DNA from: Sedimentisphaerales bacterium
GTDB taxonomy: Bacteria > Planctomycetota > Phycisphaerae > Sedimentisphaerales > SG8-4
NCBI GenBank assembly: GCA_016932895.1
Contig: JAFGCA010000554.1
Location: 1-7,228 of the forward strand
Length of the DNA: 7,228 bases
Direction: 5' to 3'
In this document: one piece after another, positions 3,925 through 7,228 of the stretch
Layout of the letters: each line of letters opens with the position of its first letter
Position numbering within the stretch: position 1 is the first letter of the stretch
Program-made: the position numbers and the translations under genes
The notes under the pieces: model-generated
Told to the model about the DNA's origin: nothing
The model's database searches: none
The model's input: only the letters and a program-made list of their open reading frames with translations

Positions 3925-6843
3925 ATGATGGGAACGAAACCTCTCGGAGGTGTGTGGATAGTCCCATGTTTGCTCATGATGGCCGCGCTGTGCCCGATCG
4001 CTCCCGCCAAGGTCATCTTCGTGGATGACGACGCCACCGGGGCAAACGACGGCTCCAACTGGGCCAATGCCTACGTCCACCTTCAGGATGCCTTGGCCGA
4101 TGCAGATTCGGCCGAGAAGCCGGTGGAGATTCGGGTCGCCCGGGGTATTCACAGGCCAGACGAAGGTGCGAACCAGACACCGGGCAACCGAGGGGCCAGC
4201 TTTCGACTCATCAACGACGTGGCGATCAAAGGCAGTTACGCCGGACTTGGCCACGAAGACCCCGATGCCCGCGATGTTGCCGGGTTCACGACAAGCGATC
4301 TTGCAGGCGACTGGTTCCTGGGCGGGTCGGATATTCAAGGCAATCATACCTGGGACGGACTGCTCACAATCAGTAGCGCAGGCGCACTAACCGGCGGTAC
4401 ACTTTCAAGTTCTGACGGAGCAGTATATACGTTCGTCAGCGGAGATCTGGTGATTGGCACAAAGGGCAAGGTGACCGGCCATGTTACGGATTCCGAGGGG
4501 ATTACAATCCGGTTGACCATGCAGATGAATAGGAGCAAGGGTATTGTCGCTGGGGAAGGAAACGCGCAGATAGACAACGAGGATGGCGTATTCATCTTCA
4601 TCAAGAAATCTTCCGGATTCCTGACAAGCGATCTTGCCGGCGAATGGTTCCTGGGTGGCTCGGACATTCAAGGCAGCCACACCTGGGACGGATTGCTCCT
4701 GATCGACAGCACGGGCGCCATAAGCGGAGGCACGCTTGCCAGTTCCGAGGGACCTGTATATACGTTTGTCGGTGGCAGTTTGGCGATCGATGCCACGGGG
4801 AAAGTGACCGGCCAAATCACGGATTCCGATGGGGTTACAACCCAGTTGACCATGCAAATGGACAATAGCAAGGGTATCGTAGCGGGGGAAGGAAATGCGC
4901 AGATAGACGAAGAGGATGGTGTATTCATTTTCGTTAGAAAATCACTCGGATTCATGACAGACGACCTTGCCGGCGAGTGGTTCCTGGGTGGCTCGGATAT
5001 TCAAGGCAGCCATACCTGGGACGGATTCCTTCTGATCGACAGCAGGGGCGCCATAGCCGGAGGTATGCTTGCCAGCTCTGAGGGACCTGTATATACGTTC
5101 GTCGGCGGCAGTCTGGCGATTGATGCCACGGGGAAAGTAACCGGCCAAGTCACAGATTCCGATGGCGTGACGACCCGCCTGACCATGCAGATGGACCAGA
5201 GTAAGGGCATCATAGCGGGGGAAGGAAATGCGCAGATAGAGGGCGAGGACGGCGTGTTTCTCTTTGTCAGAAGATCGTCCCGATACCAGACGATCCTGAG
5301 TGGTGATTTGTTGGGCAATGACGCCGTCGTGGACGACCCGTGCGACCTGTTGAACGAGCCGAGCAGAGCGGATAACAGCTATCATGTGGTGTATGGTTAC
5401 GAATTGGACCCCACTGCCATCTTGGACGGTTTTACGGTCAGTGATGGGAACACCGCTGGATATGCTGGATATGCAGGCGGGATGTATCTTAGATCGGGCA
5501 GCGAGCCAACCGTGTCAAATTGTACATTTCGGGCAAACTCTGCGCGCTATGGTGGAGCCATATGTAATCGAAGTTCCAGCAAGCCCGTCATTGTGAACTG
5601 CCTATTCCGCGGAAACGCGGCCGGAATCTCTGGCAGTGCTCTTTACAACGAGGATTCCTGCGGGGTAACACTGGCCAACTGCGTGTTCATTGGTAATGAT
5701 GCAAACCCTGGACGTTCGGCTTGGGGGGGCACTGTGTTCAGTGACCAGGATTGCGAGCTGACTCTTACAGACTGCACGTTCCTCCGAAATAGAGCGGCCC
5801 GGGGTGGCGCTATAGTTGATATGAACGTGAATGAGACAACCTACCTTCGCTGCTCATTCATCCAGAACACGGCAGGGCGGGGTGGCGGAGTGTACGCTCA
5901 TATGTACTCAGAAATGAGCTTCAAGGATTGCAGTTTCATTGGAAACCAGGCACATGACGTCGGAGGCGGGTTTGACGCGGAGCAGGGCCCCATATCTGCG
6001 GTCTTCACCAACTGCATTTTTCGCGCGAACAGCGCGTCTTCCGGTGGAGGTGTCTGTTCTTTCGGTGGTTCTGCGTCTTTTCAGAACTGCGTGTTTACAG
6101 AGAATTGTGCCGGCACCCATCGCGCAGCAGAATCATTCGCCAATACCCATCGCGGAGGCGGGGCATACATATACAATACGCGTGCCTCACTGACGGAATG
6201 TGTTTTCTTCCGGAACGAAGCAAATGAAACGGGTGGGGGTCTGCACACAACCAGTGGTTCTTTCATGGGATCTCCCGTTCTCACCCGCTGTATAATCGTC
6301 GGGAACAGGGCCCCAGAGGGAGGAGGCGTCTACAATTACTGTAGTAGTCCAGTTCTCGCCTTGGTGCATTGCACCGTCAGCGGAAACAGAGCCAACTACG
6401 GTGCGGGCATCTACAGCGCCCGCCGGTCGCAACTACAGAACTGCATTGTCTGGGGCAATGAGGCTTCTGTCGAGGCGGAAGTCTATGGGAGCAACGCGAT
6501 TTCATACAGTGATATTGCGGGTGGCTGGGCGGGAGACGGGAATATCGATGCGGCCCCGCTCTTTGTCGATCCGGGGTATTGGGATACCGATGAGACGCCG
6601 GAGGACGTGAATGATGATGTCTGGGTGAATGGGGATTACCATCTCAGGTCTGAAGCGGGCCGTTGGGATGCGAAGACTGACGCGTGGGTGATCGATGATG
6701 TCACCAGCCCCTGCATCGATGCGGGTGACCCCAACAGCCCTATGGCCTTTGAGCCGTTTCCCAACGGCGGCCTCGTCAACATGGGTGCCTATGGCGCTAC
6801 GGCCGAAGCCAGCAAATCCCCGTCCGGTCTGCATGCCGAATAA
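3925..6843 (+). CDS. Secreted right-handed parallel beta-helix protein with three inserted 111-residue repeats
   Basis: A 972-residue exported protein of unknown substrate. Residues 1-28 form a signal peptide (K5, hydrophobic stretch 7-25, likely cleavage after APA-28). Residues 29-119 open with VIFVDDDATGANDGSNWANAY, the start I associate with planctomycete beta-helix proteins. Residues 120-452 are three tandem 111-residue modules. From 453 (RYQTILSGDL) the helix resumes; GGG-rich coils follow with a cysteine at each turn: C533, 559, 586, 617, 643, 669, 697, 722, 759, 789, 816 and 840, mostly 24-31 apart, in the motif C-x-[FVI]. The C-terminal cap has SPCIDAGDPNSP and NMGAYG and ends in SKSPSGLHAE. 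Such folds often act on or bind polysaccharides, but no lyase catalytic set was recognised. No dockerin, PEP-CTERM or other anchor is visible. ATG 3925 was chosen for GGAGG 6 bases upstream and the signal peptide; the next ATG (3928) is an alternative. GC content is visibly lower than in the three upstream genes. Confidence 0.88.
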   Translation: MMGTKPLGGVWIVPCLLMMAALCPIAPAKVIFVDDDATGANDGSNWANAYVHLQDALADADSAEKPVEIRVARGIHRPDEGANQTPGNRGASFRLINDVAIKGSYAGLGHEDPDARDVAGFTTSDLAGDWFLGGSDIQGNHTWDGLLTISSAGALTGGTLSSSDGAVYTFVSGDLVIGTKGKVTGHVTDSEGITIRLTMQMNRSKGIVAGEGNAQIDNEDGVFIFIKKSSGFLTSDLAGEWFLGGSDIQGSHTWDGLLLIDSTGAISGGTLASSEGPVYTFVGGSLAIDATGKVTGQITDSDGVTTQLTMQMDNSKGIVAGEGNAQIDEEDGVFIFVRKSLGFMTDDLAGEWFLGGSDIQGSHTWDGFLLIDSRGAIAGGMLASSEGPVYTFVGGSLAIDATGKVTGQVTDSDGVTTRLTMQMDQSKGIIAGEGNAQIEGEDGVFLFVRRSSRYQTILSGDLLGNDAVVDDPCDLLNEPSRADNSYHVVYGYELDPTAILDGFTVSDGNTAGYAGYAGGMYLRSGSEPTVSNCTFRANSARYGGAICNRSSSKPVIVNCLFRGNAAGISGSALYNEDSCGVTLANCVFIGNDANPGRSAWGGTVFSDQDCELTLTDCTFLRNRAARGGAIVDMNVNETTYLRCSFIQNTAGRGGGVYAHMYSEMSFKDCSFIGNQAHDVGGGFDAEQGPISAVFTNCIFRANSASSGGGVCSFGGSASFQNCVFTENCAGTHRAAESFANTHRGGGAYIYNTRASLTECVFFRNEANETGGGLHTTSGSFMGSPVLTRCIIVGNRAPEGGGVYNYCSSPVLALVHCTVSGNRANYGAGIYSARRSQLQNCIVWGNEASVEAEVYGSNAISYSDIAGGWAGDGNIDAAPLFVDPGYWDTDETPEDVNDDVWVNGDYHLRSEAGRWDAKTDAWVIDDVTSPCIDAGDPNSPMAFEPFPNGGLVNMGAYGATAEASKSPSGLHAE
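4282..5280 (+). repeat. Three tandem 333-bp in-frame repeats inside the beta-helix gene
   Basis: Units at 4282-4614, 4615-4947 and 4948-5280 are each exactly 333 nt (111 residues) with no linkers. Each unit runs GF-x-T-x-DLAG-[DE]-WFLGGSDIQG, HTWDG, a strand-turn-strand segment, VYTFV, KVTG, LTMQM, SKGI-[VI]-AGEGNAQI and EDGVF-[IL]-F. Units 2 and 3 agree at 96 of 111 residues; units 1 and 2 at 82 of 111. The alternation of hydrophobic residues and glycine turns predicts an all-beta module of about eight strands, perhaps a small barrel. I recognise a loose likeness to 'TWxG.., IDxxGxVTGG.., GxLTIDxxGKVTG' repeats of exported bacterial proteins but cannot name a family. Confidence 0.9.
5456..5473 (+). 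repeat. 9-bp in-frame tandem duplication (CTGGATATG x2)
   Basis: CTGGATATG occurs twice back to back in the beta-helix gene and encodes part of TAGYAGYAGGMY, where one AGY looks like an added triplet of residues just before the first GGMY coil. This fits slipped-strand duplication, tolerated in a turn. Confidence 0.6.
6115..6154 (+). repeat. 30-bp in-frame segment bounded by direct repeats ACCCATCGCG
   Basis: ACCCATCGCG occurs at 6115-6124 and 6145-6154, start-to-start 30 bases. It gives THR twice and a 10-residue segment (THRAAESFAN) in the ninth coil of the beta-helix. The cysteine spacing across this coil is 37 (C722 to C759) against 24-31 elsewhere; removing 10 residues gives 27, the normal value. 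This indicates a small insertion or duplication that made a longer loop on one coil. Confidence 0.55.
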
Positions 6844-6850
6844 GGGGGCG

Positions 6851-7002
6851 GAAATTCTGATTTCTAAGCCCTGAATTCTAAACAAGCACAAGGGACCGAA
6901 GTCTGAATGTCCCAGACCCGCGGGGCCGTCGGCCTCGTTTGGGGTTTCTGTCATTCGAGATTTGGATTTGTTTCGGGTTTAGGATTTCGGGTTTAGAGCT
7001 TC
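6851..7002. repeat. Dispersed intergenic repeat with imperfect inverted arms
   Basis: The left arm (6851-6885) and the reverse complement of the right arm (6968-7002) agree at 22 of 35 positions, most mismatches being transitions. The centre includes GGGAC (6892-6896)/GTCCC (6909-6913) and GGCCG-T-CGGCC (within 6922-6936). On the minus strand the right half reads KPEILNPKQIQISNDRNPK, a translation I associate with widespread planctomycete intergenic repeats. There is no T run, so I do not call it a terminator, although it directly follows the beta-helix stop and might act on transcript ends. Confidence 0.55.
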
Positions 7003-7030
7003 TCGCTGGGGGGAAATTCTTGGGAAAGGG

Positions 7031-7059
7031 TTGGCGGGGGGCTGCGGTTCTGATAGAAT
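7031..7059 (+). promoter_or_regulatory. Putative promoter of the oxidoreductase gene, extended -10
   Basis: TTGGCG (7031-7036; 4 of 6 to TTGACA) and TAGAAT (7054-7059; 5 of 6 to TATAAT) have 17-base spacing, and TGA directly before TAGAAT supplies an extended -10. Transcription would begin near 7066, leaving a leader of about 134 bases before ATG 7200. Confidence 0.5.
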
Positions 7060-7104
7060 TTCGGGCCTTGGGAGCTTTTTTGAGCGACCTGAACAGGCTG
7101 GCGT

Positions 7105-7185
7105 ATGGAATTGTGGTCAAGGAAGAAGAGTCATTTCAGGCGTTACCCGGGGACGGTGACTTGCGTCCGTCGGTCTGCGCGATAA
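7105..7185 (+). CDS. Possible 26-codon leader peptide, doubtful
   Basis: ATG 7105 opens a 26-codon frame ending at TAA 7183-7185, one base before the GGAGG ribosome site of the oxidoreductase gene. The peptide is very basic (WSRKK, FRRY, CVRRSAR). There is only a weak upstream AGG for ribosome binding, and no known leader peptide is recognised. It is listed because its position, filling the leader and stopping next to the ribosome site, is what a translational-coupling or attenuation peptide would show; chance is equally plausible. Confidence 0.2.
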   Translation: MELWSRKKSHFRRYPGTVTCVRRSAR

Positions 7186-7199
7186 GGAGGTGCATGTAG

Positions 7200-7228
7200 A
7201 TGCTGAGAGTGGGTATTGTCGGTTTTGG
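7200..7228 (+). CDS. Probable Gfo/Idh/MocA-type NAD(P)-dependent oxidoreductase (3' truncated)
   Basis: Only the first ten residues are in the window: MLRVGIVGFG (last base of the tenth codon missing, but GG- is Gly). This is a beta strand running into the glycine-rich loop of a Rossmann fold, and the K/L-R-V-G-I-V-G-x-G opening is typical of Gfo/Idh/MocA sugar dehydrogenases, which are numerous in planctomycetes. Other Rossmann proteins could begin this way. The start is supported by AAGGAGG (7184-7190), 9 bases upstream. An earlier ATG at 7194 is followed at once by TAG, so it cannot be the start. Confidence 0.6.

Noticed and set aside
6939..7199. 86-codon plus-strand frame ending at TAG next to the oxidoreductase start
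   Set aside because: Its first third is translated dispersed repeat, the predicted promoter lies inside it, and there is no ribosome site or recognisable protein.

Overview
This window looks like a chromosomal piece from a GC-rich planctomycete, probably of the Phycisphaerae/Sedimentisphaerales type. That placement is inferred from two things: a secreted parallel beta-helix protein with the N-terminal and C-terminal signatures I associate with that group (VDDDATGANDGS near the start, SPCIDAGDPNSP and NMGAYG near the end), and intergenic repeats whose minus strand reads as KQSQF / PNKANF / QTKPIS, HHGDTE and HSRAGGNP. No database could be searched, so the taxonomy is tentative.

Layout: (1) 1-1079, plus strand, the 3' part of a glycogen debranching enzyme. 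(2) 1094-1726, minus strand, an FMN-dependent NADH azoreductase/quinone reductase (azoR), convergent with the first gene and with a plausible promoter at 1754-1782. (3) 1892-2914, minus strand, a uroporphyrinogen-decarboxylase-fold protein that carries the zinc ligands of MtaA/CmuA-type corrinoid methyltransferases rather than the residues of true HemE. (4) 2915-3924, about 1 kb without a gene, holding several families of dispersed repeats and then a promoter and a structured leader for the next gene. (5) 3925-6843, plus strand, a 972-residue secreted beta-helix protein. (6) 6844-7199, a second repeat-bearing gap followed by a good promoter with an extended -10 element. (7) 7200-7228, the first ten codons of a probable Gfo/Idh/MocA-type oxidoreductase.

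The most notable object is inside the beta-helix gene. Three tandem copies of a 111-residue all-beta module (exactly 333 nt each, 999 nt in total, 4282-5280) sit in a segment that is normally continuous in this family. Joining the two flanks restores DARDVA+RYQTILSGDL, the expected junction. This reads as an in-frame insertion of a repeat module, with later amplification, in an exported protein.

The genes do not form one pathway. The debranching enzyme, the oxidoreductase and the beta-helix protein would fit a carbohydrate-oriented heterotroph, but no operon links them: the strand order is plus, minus, minus, plus, plus, with long repeat-filled gaps.
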